Shown here: positions 33,059-44,102 of the stretch, piece after piece
How positions within the stretch are numbered: position 1 is the stretch's first letter
Layout of the letters: each line of letters opens with the position of its first letter
Source of the DNA: Plectranthus barbatus
Lineage: Eukaryota; Streptophyta; Magnoliopsida; Lamiales; Lamiaceae
Length of the DNA stretch: 64,000 bases
Assembly (NCBI GenBank): GCA_026898455.1
Contig: JAPKLW010000119.1
Span: 864,129-928,128 of the forward strand
Direction: 5' to 3'
Program-made: the position numbers and the translations under genes
Notes under the pieces: generated by a model
What the model was told of the DNA's origin: nothing
The model's input: only the letters and a program-made list of their open reading frames with translations
Database searches by the model: none

Positions 33059-35321
33059 TTCTTCTATATTTCTCTTCCTTTTTCAAATGATTCAAGTTAT
33101 TTTTATGCATGCTTGGTAAGAGAAGGTGAGTATAAGAAACCTGACCTAAAACTAAGTTTCTTGAAACTGAGTATCTCGGAACTGACTTCCTTGAAACTGA
33201 GTATCGGCTAGGTTCTTAAAAACTTGGTCTGGAGTATGTAGTCTCTCTAGTCCTAAAGTTAAAATGAAGATTGGACTAAGACCTCGTATAGATGTTCTGT
33301 CTATACGGATACGTTCTGTTCTCATGAGTTGAGAACATCGGATTCCTAGAGTCCGGAAATGAAACTGACTTTCTATAAAGTTTAGTTTTAGCTGTTGAAG
33401 TGGGTTTTCTAGATTTATAAGCATGTCGTTTACCTCACTTCCTAGGTATGTTGGGCTTCATCTCAGGTTTGTTTGTCTTGAAAGTCAAATCTTTTCTATA
33501 CTTGGGTGTGGAAGTCAGTTTTGAAACTGACTATCCCCTTCTTTCCTGATCAGCCTCAGAGGAGTTTGTCCATACTGACTACTCCTTTACCCAGCAACTT
33601 GACTTCTAAACTGGGATTCTTCTTAAAGTGATGGTTTGAGATATTCTCAGTTTTGGAAGAAGAAGTCTGATTGCTCAAGTTATTCTCTGTAAAGCCTAAA
33701 AATAACTTATCAGAGAAATGTCTTTGTAAACTTAGAGCTTCTGAAACTTTGCTAGTACTAGAGTATAATGAACATATAAGATTTTGATCACTAGCAATTT
33801 TTAGTTTATGAGATGCGCATTTTTCAGATAGAGATTTAAATGATTCAAGTTACACAAAATGCTCTTCTCTAAGTTTAGCTAAGTCTTCACTTACTGACTT
33901 GGGTCCTTTGATCTCTTCAGTCAGTTTTGAAACTTTCAGTTTCAGTGAAGCATTTTCACATGCCAAGACATTTTTTAACTCATAAAACTTAGCAAATTCA
34001 ATATTTAAAGTTTCAAGAGTAACATCCTCTAAATATGAGCAATAGGATTCAGAGTTGTCTTCTATGCATGCTATAGAAATAGAAATTGAGTTAGAAATGT
34101 GTACCGGAGTATTAGACTCTGCTTCAGTTTCTTCCTCTTCTCCAAACTTTGCTATCAACCCCAGGAAGGCTTCTTCCATAGCCTCATCGTCTGATGTAAA
34201 GTAGCAATCTTCATTGTTTGAGATGTCAGGCACCTCAGTTCTGGTAAGCATGGCCTTAGCAACTACTCTGGAGGCTTTCTTTTTGAACACCCTCTTCAAG
34301 CACTTCCTTTCCTCTTTGGAAACTAATGGGCACTCATACTTGAGGTGCTCTGGAGAGTTGCATTCAAAGAAACCTCTGGGAGGTCTGTCGCTGAACTTCA
34401 GTTCACTTGACTGTGAACCTTCCTTCTTGGATTTGGCTATCTCAAGAAGTCTAGTCAGCTTCCTCATTTGCTCCTCAAGCTCTTCAACTGAGCTCTCTTC
34501 CTCTTTTTTTCTGGTAGGAAGGTGTTGGTGCTGATTTAGATGTGGACGTTTCTCCAGAAGTTCAGTCAGCTTGATAAGGCTTTTGAGGCCTTTTCTTGAA
34601 CTCCCTTTTTGCGAAAAAGGCAGCATTTCCTTCTGGATGCGTGCTGACACTTTGTACTGCTTCATTTCTGTTTGCCATTTGGATGTCCCATTCATGGGCT
34701 TGGAGCTAGGCGAACACATCCTTAGTCGTCATCTGGGGAGAGATCTTTCTCCTTCAGGCTGGTAGCCTTGAGGAACCAATCTTCCTTGGGCATCTTGGAG
34801 AGAATCTTTGCATTCATATCAGCAACTTCATATGTTCTCCCCAAGTTTTTCAGCTTGCAGATAATAGCATTGTATCTTGCTTCCTTTGATTTGACTTTTT
34901 CACCAGGAAACATTTGAAAAGATTCATACTTATCCACACAATTTTGAAGCTTATTTCCCTTCATTTGAGGTGTTTCTTGACTTAGTGAGCCGAGAAATTC
35001 CCACATCTTCTTGACGTTGTTGTGCTCTAAGGCTTCAACAACCAGTGGCGCTGGTAAGAATTGTAACATGAGCTCCATGGCCACTGCATCCAGCTGAAAA
35101 CAAACTCCGTCGTCGTTTGTCCATTCTGCATAAGGCTTCTCCCCTATCTCCTGACCTTCTGCTCCTCCGAGTTGAGTATTCACTTTAGTGATCTTTATTG
35201 GTCCGGTAGATAAAACCTCTGCCATTTCTGGATGGATATTCTTCAGCATGATCAACGAACGTTTCTTCCATATCACAAAGTCTTCTGATGAGTACATTGG
35301 AAGTTTTGTGATCTTAGCCAT
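33059..35321 (-). pseudogene. Element B Gag
   Basis: Start MAKITKLPMYS at 35321. The first 200 codons (to 34722) hold the UBN2-type Gag helices (QMKGNKLQNCVDKYESF). A frameshift follows and 34719-33850 continues with an ELEEQMRKLTRLLE coiled coil, a zinc knuckle FFECNSPEHLKYEC in which the first Cys is Phe, and an acidic region plus a second coiled coil. After a stop at 33850, 33424-33152 shows a TQFQ/SQFR pentapeptide repeat tail. The tail continues beyond the solo LTR at 31633-31545. Confidence 0.82.
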
Positions 35322-35447
35322 CTCTGTCTACCTCAGCTTAAAACACACAAAATAGAAACCAAGTGCAGAAAAACATAACCAAGCCCATAAAACAGAGATC
35401 TGGTCCTAAGTAACTCAACACAACCGTAGTCTGTAAGAACCTTGGCG

Positions 35448-35460
35448 CGTGATACCACTT
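35448..35460 (-). other. Degenerate primer binding site, element B
   Basis: Minus strand TGGTATCACGCGC; the first eight bases fit the tRNA-Met-type site TGGTATCAGAGC, the rest are mutated. Confidence 0.6.
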
Positions 35461-35462
35461 TT

Positions 35463-36002
35463 TGGTCCCGAAATCACAGTGTAATATGTGCAGTGGAAGG
35501 TTTTGTGTTTGCAACGGAAGTAAATGTAAGCACAAGCACTGGTTCTTTAAAACATGGCAGAGTCAATTTTATGCGCAGTCAGTTTAAGTTTAAGTCTCTG
35601 TTAGATCTTAAGTTAGTTTCACAGTATATATTCCTCAATACTTGGACAAGTATTGAAGGCTCAAGTAGTCAGTTTGTGAAACAGAAAAAACAGAGCAAGT
35701 ATATGGAAAGCAGTAAAGCAGCACACAGAGATTTTATAGTGGTTCGGATTTCAATATCCCACATCCACTCTTCAGACCCAAGGTCAGGATAATTTACTAA
35801 GTGAATACAAGCCTCCTTACAATCTATACATAGTCTGTGGCACCTCTGTCCTCCGGTTAGTTGTGGCACTCACCTAGGAACTCCTTGTAGACTCAATCTT
35901 AAGGGTGAAGTGGGGACGCACCCCGAAGCCTCTTTCCAAGTGGGTGGATGTTTACTAATTTTTCCCAGAATGGTTGGATGTTAAGAGGTTCTTCCCAAAA
36001 CA
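35463..36002 (-). repeat. Element B 5' LTR, truncated
   Basis: 540 bp homologous to 27052-27604. It stops after TTCTTCCCAAAACAC and is joined to the integrase-RT linker of element D. About 1 kb of the LTR, including TATA box and hairpin array, is missing, so this copy has no 5' promoter. Confidence 0.82.
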
Positions 36003-37340
36003 CAATGTAAATTTTGAAGATTCTTAAGACCTCTTGCTGAGTTGTCGTCTTCTGGATTAGTGTCTGCTGGAATCCCATCTGCTGAGTTGGTGTCTGCTGG
36101 AATTGTAACAATTGTTCCCTCAGTAGACTACTCTGGTACATTCTCAGCAATGTTATCCTCAACAGTCCTTTCGCCATATCTTTTGGGATTTTCTGTAGAA
36201 TCTTCGTCTTTATGAATGTATCCTACTTCCAGAGTTCCCCCTTGATGTATGCTTTCTTTTAGGGGATTACTTTGAGAGGCCTCACCAATGCCACTTGCAT
36301 CATCGGCCTTCCTGGTTGTTCGCTGACCAACCGAGGGTCCTTGCGGAGATGAGTTTTCACTCATAGACCTAGTCAGAGCAATCGGTTCAACATCAAAAAG
36401 TCTCGAGCCCGATTGTCCATTGATATTACTGGTCTCGTGAATAACATCTCCTTGCTCTTTCACGGTCCTGTGCACTAGAGTAGCTTCATCAAAAATAACA
36501 TTTCATATGATTTCCATAAGATGGGTTATCTTGTTCAGCACTATATAACCCTTGTGAGAAGAATGTCCATAGCCTAGGAACACTCCTTCATCAGCTCTGG
36601 AAGAGAAAGTGCTCAACTTTGACTTCCCATTGTTATGGATATAACACGGTGAACCGAAAACACAAAAATGAGATAGGAAAGGTTTATAACCATGCTATAT
36701 ATTGTAGGGAGTTTGGTGGAACCGAGCATTCAATCCACTTCTATTTTGTGTGTAGCGAGCTGTCATCACAGCTTCTCCCCAGTATCTTTGACCTAGATTT
36801 GTATCAACAAGCATGGTCCTTACGACTTTCTTCAATGTTCTGTTCTTTTGTTCTGCTAAGCCATTTTGCTGGGGTGTTCTAGCACTGGACCTTTCATGTC
36901 CTATCCCAACATCGGTGCAGAAGTCCATCAAGGCACCATTGCAGAATTCTGTACCATTGTCAGATCTAGTCTTTTTTACCATGATCTCCTTGTCATTTTG
37001 AACTCGCAGTATAAGCTCTGGTAGGATCACCTTGACTTTGTCTTTAGTTTTTCAGCAACTTCACCTATATGTACCTGGAATAGTTATCAACCACAACCAG
37101 TGAATAGCTTTTTTTACCTACAGTGGATGGACTCACTGGGCCGAATAAGTCCATGTGCAGCAGCTTAAGGATTCTTTCTGAGGTGGCATTTTCTGGATTC
37201 AACTTGAAAGTTACCTTGGTTTGTTTCCCTTGCTGGCAAGCTATACATACGTCTTCTTTTATGAAGGTTTCCTTTGGCAATCCTTCGACGATATCATTCT
37301 TGGCTATGTAGTTGATGGTTCTGAAATACAGGTGATTCAA
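36003..37340 (-). pseudogene. Element D integrase and linker
   Basis: 37340-37065 has the zinc-finger end (CIACQQGKQTKV) and the first catalytic Asp in HMDLFGP. 37030-36695 has RSDNGTEFCNG and PQQNGLAEQKN, so all three catalytic acids are present, but a frameshift near 37050 and a stop at 36695 divide the domain. 36475-36128 is the acidic, low-complexity linker before RT. The text ends at the fusion with B. Confidence 0.82.
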
Positions 37341-37532
37341 CCTCTTGTGTCATAGCCAATTTGTTTCCTTTTTGTTGAATGCGATGAAGCATGATTTTTG
37401 TTGTCCGCTTTGCCAATCTACCACATATAGTCCACCTTTTCAAACTCCTCTAAGCTTTACTTCTCTCGTGGTCTTGTCAGCAATCTCGCATCCTGTATCA
37501 ACAAAAGAAACAATGTACCCATTTTCACTGAG

Positions 37533-37856
37533 CTAGCTAATGATCAGTAAGTTGTGCTTTAGGTTGGTGATGAGGGGCACATTGATTATGCGCATGTTGT
37601 TTTGTTCTATGCACCCTCTTCCGATCACTCTTCCTTTCGAGTTGTTGCCAAAAGAAACTAGAGGTCCTCTGACTCTTTGAAGATATGTGAAAATGTCTTC
37701 TTCTCCAGTCATGTTTGTTAAGCAGCCACTATCCAGGATCCATTCATTCATATTCCTCGAAGCTCTGTCTGCTGAATCTTGTTCCTGTAAAAACACATAT
37801 TCAGCTTTAGGTACCCGAATAACTGCGGGTCCTGCTGGATTAGTTCTCTCGATCAA
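37533..37856 (-). pseudogene. Element D protease
   Basis: The frame includes NEWILDSGCLTNM with the DSG triplet intact (near 37745), then RVIGRGCIEQNNMRIINV. Terminated at 37533; the following segment (37530-37345), before integrase, has stops. Confidence 0.8.
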
Positions 37857-38019
37857 TCTCTTAGGAATCCAGATTTTTGTGATTTTGATGATCTTCTAAT
37901 CATCGCTCTTTGCTACTTTCCCTTGCTTTTGAAATAATGTGCTAAATTAGCACGAGAAGGTGTAGTAGTGTGCTAAGCCTTCACAGTCTTCTGAAAATGG
38001 ATGAAGTTAGACTCAGGCC

Positions 38020-40013
38020 TCAAGTAAGTGTTCCCCTTACTTGGAGTGTTTGCTGGCTTCCTTGAAATCTTAGCAGATTGCTCAGCTTTCTAGGTTGTGA
38101 ACGTGCCTTCCAAGCATATGGTATTGTCTGTTGATTCACGTTCAAGGACTTTGCTAACTTCCCCTCAGTGGTTATTCTTTTTAACCTTTGTTGATCAGTG
38201 AGCAGAGGATATTTTACCGGCCAACATTTCTGTTGAACAGTCGTTGCTGACTTATCCCCTTTATCTTTATTACCTTGTTGAACGCACCCAGATGCTGCAA
38301 CAAAGACTATATTCTTTGGTTGCTGAGTGTCAGCATTGCTCAAGTCATTTTCTTTAAAATCGATAGTAGAAAAATCATTATAATTCCTTTGAGCTTCTAA
38401 AATCTCATCAAGATCTCTTGTGCTTTTTGAAAATTTGCATTGACATTGCACATGCATGGAGTTTTAGGTTCCTAAAACTTTGTTCTCCTTTTCTAAAATT
38501 TTGAAATTTTCAGTATGCATGGAGAACTCAACTTTAAGTTTTAAAAGTTCCTCGCTTGCTGACCTAGATTTTTCAATCACATTGGTCAAAATGGAAACTT
38601 GAGATTTCACCGAGGAGTTTTCATTTACTAAGATATCCTTTAATGCATGAAATTTTGAAAATACTTTTGAAAGCTGATCAATAGTAACATCTCCCGAGTC
38701 ATAGCAATATGACTAAGCAGTGTCATGCATGCTGCTGAATTAGACATAGCAGAGGTTTCTACCTTTTCATTAGTGACTGCTAGGGCTAACTCTGCCTCTT
38801 GATCTTCTTCAGCATTATCCTCATCCCCTATTATGGCCATGAACACCATCATGGCCTCTTCCTCATCTTCTTCTAAAGAGTAGTTCCCATCATCGTAATC
38901 GGGGATATTCGGGTTTTTTGTTCATGTTAACAAGGCCTTCTTTACTGCCTTTGACGCACATTTTTCAAATATTTTCTTTAGTTTCTCCGTCTCCTCCTTT
39001 TCTATGCACGGACAATCAAATTTGAGATGATCCAAAGAGTTTCATTCAAAGAAAGTTCTCGACGTCCTCTTTGTGAACTGACTCTTTGCTGGATGAGAAT
39101 CTTCCTTTTTGGCTTTAGCTTTTAGAAGAAGCTTTTGTAGTTTCTTCATTTGTTCCTCCAGCTCTATGATGGAGCACTCGGTCTCCTTTGATTTAGATCC
39201 ACTTGTGGATGTGATCTCCTTTGATGGATTTGTCTAAATAGGACGATCGGTTTGGATACTCTTCTTTGGTTTCCATTTTGTAGTATCCCTTTTATCAAAA
39301 TAAGCTACGTCCTACGTGTGGTTTCCATCCGATGTTTCAACACTTACAACTTCATTCTTGTTTCCTTGCTCAACGTAGCACTCGTGCGCTTGGAGCTGGG
39401 CAAACACTTCTTTAGTCGTCATTTTCGAGAGATCTTTCTCCTTTAATGTTGTGTTTTTAACAAAATTGTCGTCTTTTGGTAATTTGGAGATTATCTTCCC
39501 ATTTAGCTCAGCATTCTTGTAGACTTTGTCCAAACCCCTTAGTTCATTGACTATCGCGTTGAATCTTGCTTCCATTGCTTTGATGCTTTCACCTGCAAGC
39601 ATAAAGAAAGATTCATATTTGTCAATAGCTACCTGCAATTTATTTCGTCGCATTTGATCAGTCTCATACGAAAGAGTGCCTAGGAACTCCCAGAGTTCCT
39701 TAGCATTGTCATATTGCATAGCTTCCTCAATGAGATATTCCAGTAGAGAAGATAGAATAAGCTCATGTGCAATTGGATCCAGTTGGTCTCTCTTTTTGTC
39801 CTCAATAGTCCATTCCTCGTAGGGTGTCTCCACCATGTTGGGTCCTTCAGCATTTTCTCCAATGAAGGCGTTAGCTTTCATGATCTTGATCGGACCTCTT
39901 GCCAGGACATCAATCATCTCTGGGTGTATGCTTTTTAGTTGTATGGTTGCCCTATTCTTCCACGTTGCATACTTTTCAATGTTTAAGGGAGGAAGCTTTG
40001 TAATGTTCATCAT
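38020..40013 (-). pseudogene. Element D Gag
   Basis: The start MMNITKLPPLN at 40013 gives 233 open codons with the Gag helices (QMRRNKLQVAIDKYESF) and KEVFAQLQAHE. After a stop at 39312 the zinc knuckle region (39060-39010) reads F-F-E-stop-NSLDHLKFDC: first Cys changed to Phe and second Cys replaced by TGA. Coiled-coil and basic, Gln-rich tail pieces follow at 38852-38640 and 38457-38020. Confidence 0.8.
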
Positions 40014-40102
40014 CTTTACGTGTACCTGAGCTTAACAAAAAAAATGCTAGGAAAATGATTTGATCCTAAGCGACTCAGAAACAACTAGTCTGTAAAAACC
40101 AA

Positions 40103-40370
40103 CTGCTCTGATACCACTTCTTGGACCCCGAGATCAGAGTACTTGAAATGCAGCAAAAATTTTAATGATCCTTTCACTTATCTTGTTGCGGTTCTAACTC
40201 TGCAAGAACTTAGAAGAGTAAGATTTAAGCTTGAGAAGCTCTTAGTTTGATTGCAGTTTATACTCCAACACTTGAGGTGCTGGGTTTTAAATCAGAAATA
40301 AGATGAGAACAAGATAACACAAGAGTTATAGTAGTTCAGACAAATGTCCTACATCCACTCTACAGTCTAT
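40103..40370 (-). repeat. Element D primer site and LTR remnant
   Basis: TGGTATCAGAGCAG on the minus strand at 40103-40116, then LTR sequence ending ...GGGGTCCAAGA. Only about 250 bp (the U5/R side) remain before the start of element E. The end CAAGA instead of CAACA is a mutation of the usual terminus. Confidence 0.75.
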
Positions 40371-41321
40371 TGTTGGGAAATTATTTCTAGATTTATGTTG
40401 TAAATCTCCATTTAGATCAAATTGTAAAGGTTTTGTTGAATCAAAGCCTTAGTTACTTTGGTGGATCATTTCTGAAGTCTAGAATAGTCTAGCAACTCAT
40501 TGTAAAGTCCTGTTTAGGATATATTTTGAGTTGTAATAGATTAGAAGTGCTTGAAGAAGATTGTTGGAGTATTCAACAATTAAAACGAAGGAAATCAAAT
40601 TCCAAGCGACTTCGGAAGATTCTAGATGCTAGGAGCATTCTCAGCAGTCAGGAAGACATTGGTTGCTAGAGACGACAGCAGACATAAATGACTGCTAAAG
40701 AAGTAGTAGTCGAGTGCTGAGAAGCATTGACTGCTAAGGAGGTAGTAGTCATATGCTGAGAAGAAACGACTGCTAGGAACCTTGATCAGCAGTCAAAAGT
40801 AAAGAGATAGCAGAATGCTGAAGGAGTCAGCATTCACTATACTCAGAAGATTGCTAGAAGTTGTAGCAATCAGGAATCAAGACTCAAGCGCTGAATACGC
40901 AACTGCTGAGGAGTCAGCGGTTGGATACAAAGAGAGATTGCTAGAAGATCTCAACAGTCAAATGGGTCTGAGGACTTAGCAGAATGTTCCCAGCATTCTC
41001 CGAAAGAATGCTAAGCAAGGAAATATAAAACATCAACTGCTAAGACTCCCGTTCTGACAAAGGTACTAACAAGGACACAAAGCTTTCCCGAAGTAGATGA
41101 AAAAACACTGTACCACGCTGGAAAGGACAAAAAAGTAAGTAACTCTTTTGAACAAAGTGAACGTTGTGTCTAACGGGTCTGGAGATTTAATGTTTGTATC
41201 TCCAGATATTAAAGAGAAGTCCAAACAAGAGAGAAGACCCCCACGACTACGACTACTACTACTACAACAATTATTGAGAGATAACCTTTTACAAACGAAC
41301 AAAAGCAAAAGTAGTCGGTTG
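40371..41321 (+). repeat. Element E 5' LTR, 3' part missing
   Basis: Begins TGTTGGGAAATTATTTCTAG and aligns with the start of the F LTR at 57255, to the phrase AAGTAGTCGGTTGAGAG that F has at 57890-57907. The final 0.65 kb seen in F is missing. The region 40690-41012 is a hairpin array. Confidence 0.82.
40690..41012 (+). repeat. Hairpin array, class II, LTR of element E
   Basis: Units at 40690-40711 and 40729-40750 (stem GACTGCTA/TAGTAGTC with a G-U pair), 40768-40794 (GACTGCT/AGCAGTC, long loop), 40813-40835 (perfect GAATGCTGA/TCAGCATTC, loop AGGAG), 40849-40871 (perfect GATTGCTA/TAGCAATC), 40900-40923 (CAACTGCTGA/TCAGCGGTTG with a U-G pair, loop GGAG) and 40992-41012 (perfect AGCATTCT/AGAATGCT). 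Early spacing is 39, 39, 45 and 36 bp. Stems vary, pairing is kept. Confidence 0.86.
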
Positions 41322-41325
41322 AGAG

Positions 41326-42783
41326 TTGCACATGGATCTATTTGGCCCAGTCACTCCAGCCACTCTAAATAAAAAGTTTTACACTCTTGTGATTGTTGAT
41401 GATTTCTCCAGGTTTATGTGGGTCAGACTGCTAAGGACAAAGTATGAAGTAAAGCTCATCCTACCAGAGCTTATCCTAAAGGAGCAGAATAGCAAAGAAG
41501 TCACCGTTAAGAGGATAAGATCAGACAACGGGATGGAGTTTTGCAATGGTATCCAAATGGATTTTTGCGCAGAAGCTGGAATCGGGCATGAGAAATCCAC
41601 TGCTAGAACTCCCCAGCAGAATGGATTAGCAGAGAGAAGGAATATGACCTTAAAAGAAGCAGTGCGATCGAGGCTAGCCGACTCTGAGCTGAGTGGGAAG
41701 TATTGGGGCGAAGAAGTCATGACTGCCTGCTACACTCAAAACAGGAGAGCGATCAATGGGAGATTTAACAAAACTCCATACCAAATGTATAATGGTCGTA
41801 AGCCTTCTCTAACTCATCTTCGTGCTTTTGGTTCGACATGTTACATTCATAACAACGGGAAGTCGAAGCTTAACACTTTCTCGCCTAAGTCTGATGAAGG
41901 TGTGTTCCTTGGATATGGACATCCTTCTCACAAAGGTTATAGAGTGTTGAACAAGACGACTCGAGTTCTTGAAATAACATTCAATGTTATTTTTGATGAG
42001 TCTACTTTAGTGCGCATGATTATAAGAAAGCAAAAGGATGACAATCATGACACTAATGATGTCCATGGTCAATCTAGCTTGAATTATTTCAAAAATTTGC
42101 AAATTGATTCGACTAAGTCGATGAATGATTGTAATCCAACACAGACGCATTCAGCAGGTGACCAGACTGTTGAACCGGCCAGTGATGCTAACGATCATGC
42201 TGAGGCGTCCAAACAAATTTATCTTAATGATAATTTTGAAATTATGGGATCAATCGATGAAGATGATGAAGAAATCCTGAATCCAAGACAAGATGCTGAA
42301 GAAGGTTTGGGCGCTATTGAGGAGATTGCCAAGGACGATGCTGAGATTCCAGATGTTGCGGTTCGGAATGCTGAGATTCAAGATGCTGAGATTCAGAATG
42401 CTGAGGTACAAAATTCTGAACCCCAGGTGATTGTTGAGGAAGATGATCTCGCAGACAATAATCCAGCAGTCGATGCAGGCATTGAAACTCCAGAACCCAG
42501 CAACCCAAAACCAAGATGGCTACGTGATCACCCTCTACATACTATCATTGACGACATCAACGATCCAATAAGGATGAGACAAGAAAATGCAATGCTAGCA
42601 TGCTACATATCTCATGAAGAGCCTACAAAGATTGAAGATGCATTGCAATCTACAAATTGGGTGAATGCTATGCAGGAGGAGCTAGCTGAATTCACGCACA
42701 ATCATGTCTGGGATCTAGTAGACAGACCCAAGCATCAAAGTGTCATTGGAACGAAGTGGGTCTTGAAGAACAAGAAGGATTAA
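41326..42783 (+). CDS. Element E integrase core, linker and start of RT
   Basis: A 485-codon open frame beginning at the deletion junction; it has no native start (the first codon is TTG within LHMDLFGP). Integrase acids: Asp in HMDLFGP, Asp in RSDNGMEF, Glu in PQQNGLAERRN. Then come SKLNTFSPKSDEG and GYGHPSHKGYRVL, an acidic linker with an imperfect repeat of (N/D)AEIQ units (42350-42420), and the beginning of RT (NAMQEELAEF, VIGTKWVLKNK). A stop at 42781 and a small deletion near 42855 break the link to the rest of RT. Confidence 0.86.
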   Translation: MHMDLFGPVTPATLNKKFYTLVIVDDFSRFMWVRLLRTKYEVKLILPELILKEQNSKEVTVKRIRSDNGMEFCNGIQMDFCAEAGIGHEKSTARTPQQNGLAERRNMTLKEAVRSRLADSELSGKYWGEEVMTACYTQNRRAINGRFNKTPYQMYNGRKPSLTHLRAFGSTCYIHNNGKSKLNTFSPKSDEGVFLGYGHPSHKGYRVLNKTTRVLEITFNVIFDESTLVRMIIRKQKDDNHDTNDVHGQSSLNYFKNLQIDSTKSMNDCNPTQTHSAGDQTVEPASDANDHAEASKQIYLNDNFEIMGSIDEDDEEILNPRQDAEEGLGAIEEIAKDDAEIPDVAVRNAEIQDAEIQNAEVQNSEPQVIVEEDDLADNNPAVDAGIETPEPSNPKPRWLRDHPLHTIIDDINDPIRMRQENAMLACYISHEEPTKIEDALQSTNWVNAMQEELAEFTHNHVWDLVDRPKHQSVIGTKWVLKNKKD

Positions 42784-44102
42784 TCAAGAACGGTCATCAG
42801 AAATAAAGCACAACTAGTTGCCAAAGGATACAGACAATGCGAGGGAATCAATAAACGTTTGCTCTAGTAGCCCGACTGGAAGCAATAAGGTTATTTCTCG
42901 CATATGCTGCTCATAATGAAGTTTTAGTCTTGTAGATGAACGTGAAAAGTGTCTTTCTTAACGGTGAGCTCAAGGAAGAGGTATTTGTTGAGCAACCACT
43001 GGGCTTCGAACAAGGAAACCAATTCTATAGGCTCAGGAAAGCCTTATATGTTTTGAAGCAGGCACCACGGGCATGGTATGGAACTTTGTCCAAGTTTTTG
43101 TTGGACAATGGTTTCAAGAAAGGGAAGATTGATCAAACTCTCTTTCAAATTGAGGATGAAGGAAGTATATTACTTGTGCAAATATATGTCGATGACATTA
43201 TTTTTGGCTCTAAGAATCCAACCTTGTGTGAAAAGTTTACAGAGCTAATGCAGAGTAATTTCCAGATCAGTATGATGGGAAAGATATCCTACTTTCTCGG
43301 ACTCCAAGTTCAACAATCAAGTGAATGGATCTTCATACAATAGAGGAAATACACAAGAGATCTCATTGCTAAGTATAGTCCAGAAAAGACAAAGATCTTA
43401 AGGATTCCTATAAGCACGAGCTGCCAAATTTCTCTTGATGAAGGAGGGGAAGCTGTGAATCCTATGTTTTATAGAGGTATTATCGGTTCTTTGCTTTATC
43501 TAATAGCTAGCAGGCCAGATATTTCCTATGTTGTAGGAGTTTGCGCAAGATATCAAGCAAATCCCAAGAAGTCGCATCTTGACACTGCTAAGCGGATAAC
43601 CCAATACCTCAAGTGCACAGAAGGTCTAGGAATTTGGTATCCAAGGTTTGATGGGCTAGCACTCAGCGGATATTCAGACTCAGAATTTGGACAATGTAAG
43701 ATCGATTGGAAAAGCACGAGTGGCACCTGCCGATTCTTCGGACACAAGCTCATAAATTGGTTTAGCAAGAAGCAGCACTCGGTGGCGATGTCTACAACAG
43801 AAGCCGAATATGTAGCAGCCGCAAGTTGTTGTGCTGAAGTATTGTGGATTCGGCAGCAACTACTAGATTATGGCATTCCTTCAGAATGCGTGCCATTCTA
43901 CTGCGACAACAACAGTGCTAGGTGCATCACAGAGAATCCTGTTCATCATTCCAGGACAAAGCACATCGACATTCGACATCATTTCATAAGAGATCATCAA
44001 GAGAAAATGATATTGATGTTCAATATATATGCACAGAAGATTAGCTTGCTGATATCTTCACCAAACCGCTTGCTGAGGCCATATTCAAAGAACTATGTCT
44101 AA
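42784..44102 (+). pseudogene. Element E RT and RNase H
   Basis: 42936-43343 carries SVFLNGELKEEVFVEQP and the catalytic IYVDDIIFGS, then stops at a TAG (43341) in place of Gln or Lys. 43455-44102 holds the RT end and RNase H with SGYSDSEFGQ, TTEAEYVAAASCC and FYCDNNSARC, all acids kept. A frameshift near 44020 spoils the last residues. The element cannot make a working enzyme chain. Confidence 0.83.

Larger units (their letters stand above)
27052..36002 (-). mobile_element. Copia element B (Sirevirus-like), internally deleted
   Basis: Minus strand: truncated 5' LTR (35463-36002), degenerate primer site, gag, deletion junction, RT-RNase H, non-coding tail, purine tract, complete 3' LTR (27052-28596). 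Protease core, integrase and the RT N-terminus are lost. A solo LTR of the C family sits at 31634-33053. The right part is fused to element D at 36003, so no target duplication can be tested. Confidence 0.82.
36003..40370 (-). mobile_element. Copia element D (Sirevirus-like), truncated at both ends
   Basis: Minus strand: 251 bp of LTR (40120-40370), primer site, gag, protease, integrase and part of the integrase-RT linker, which stops at 36003 against the LTR of B. RT, RNase H and 3' LTR are gone. On the right its LTR is cut at 40370 where element E begins with an intact LTR start. Confidence 0.8.
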
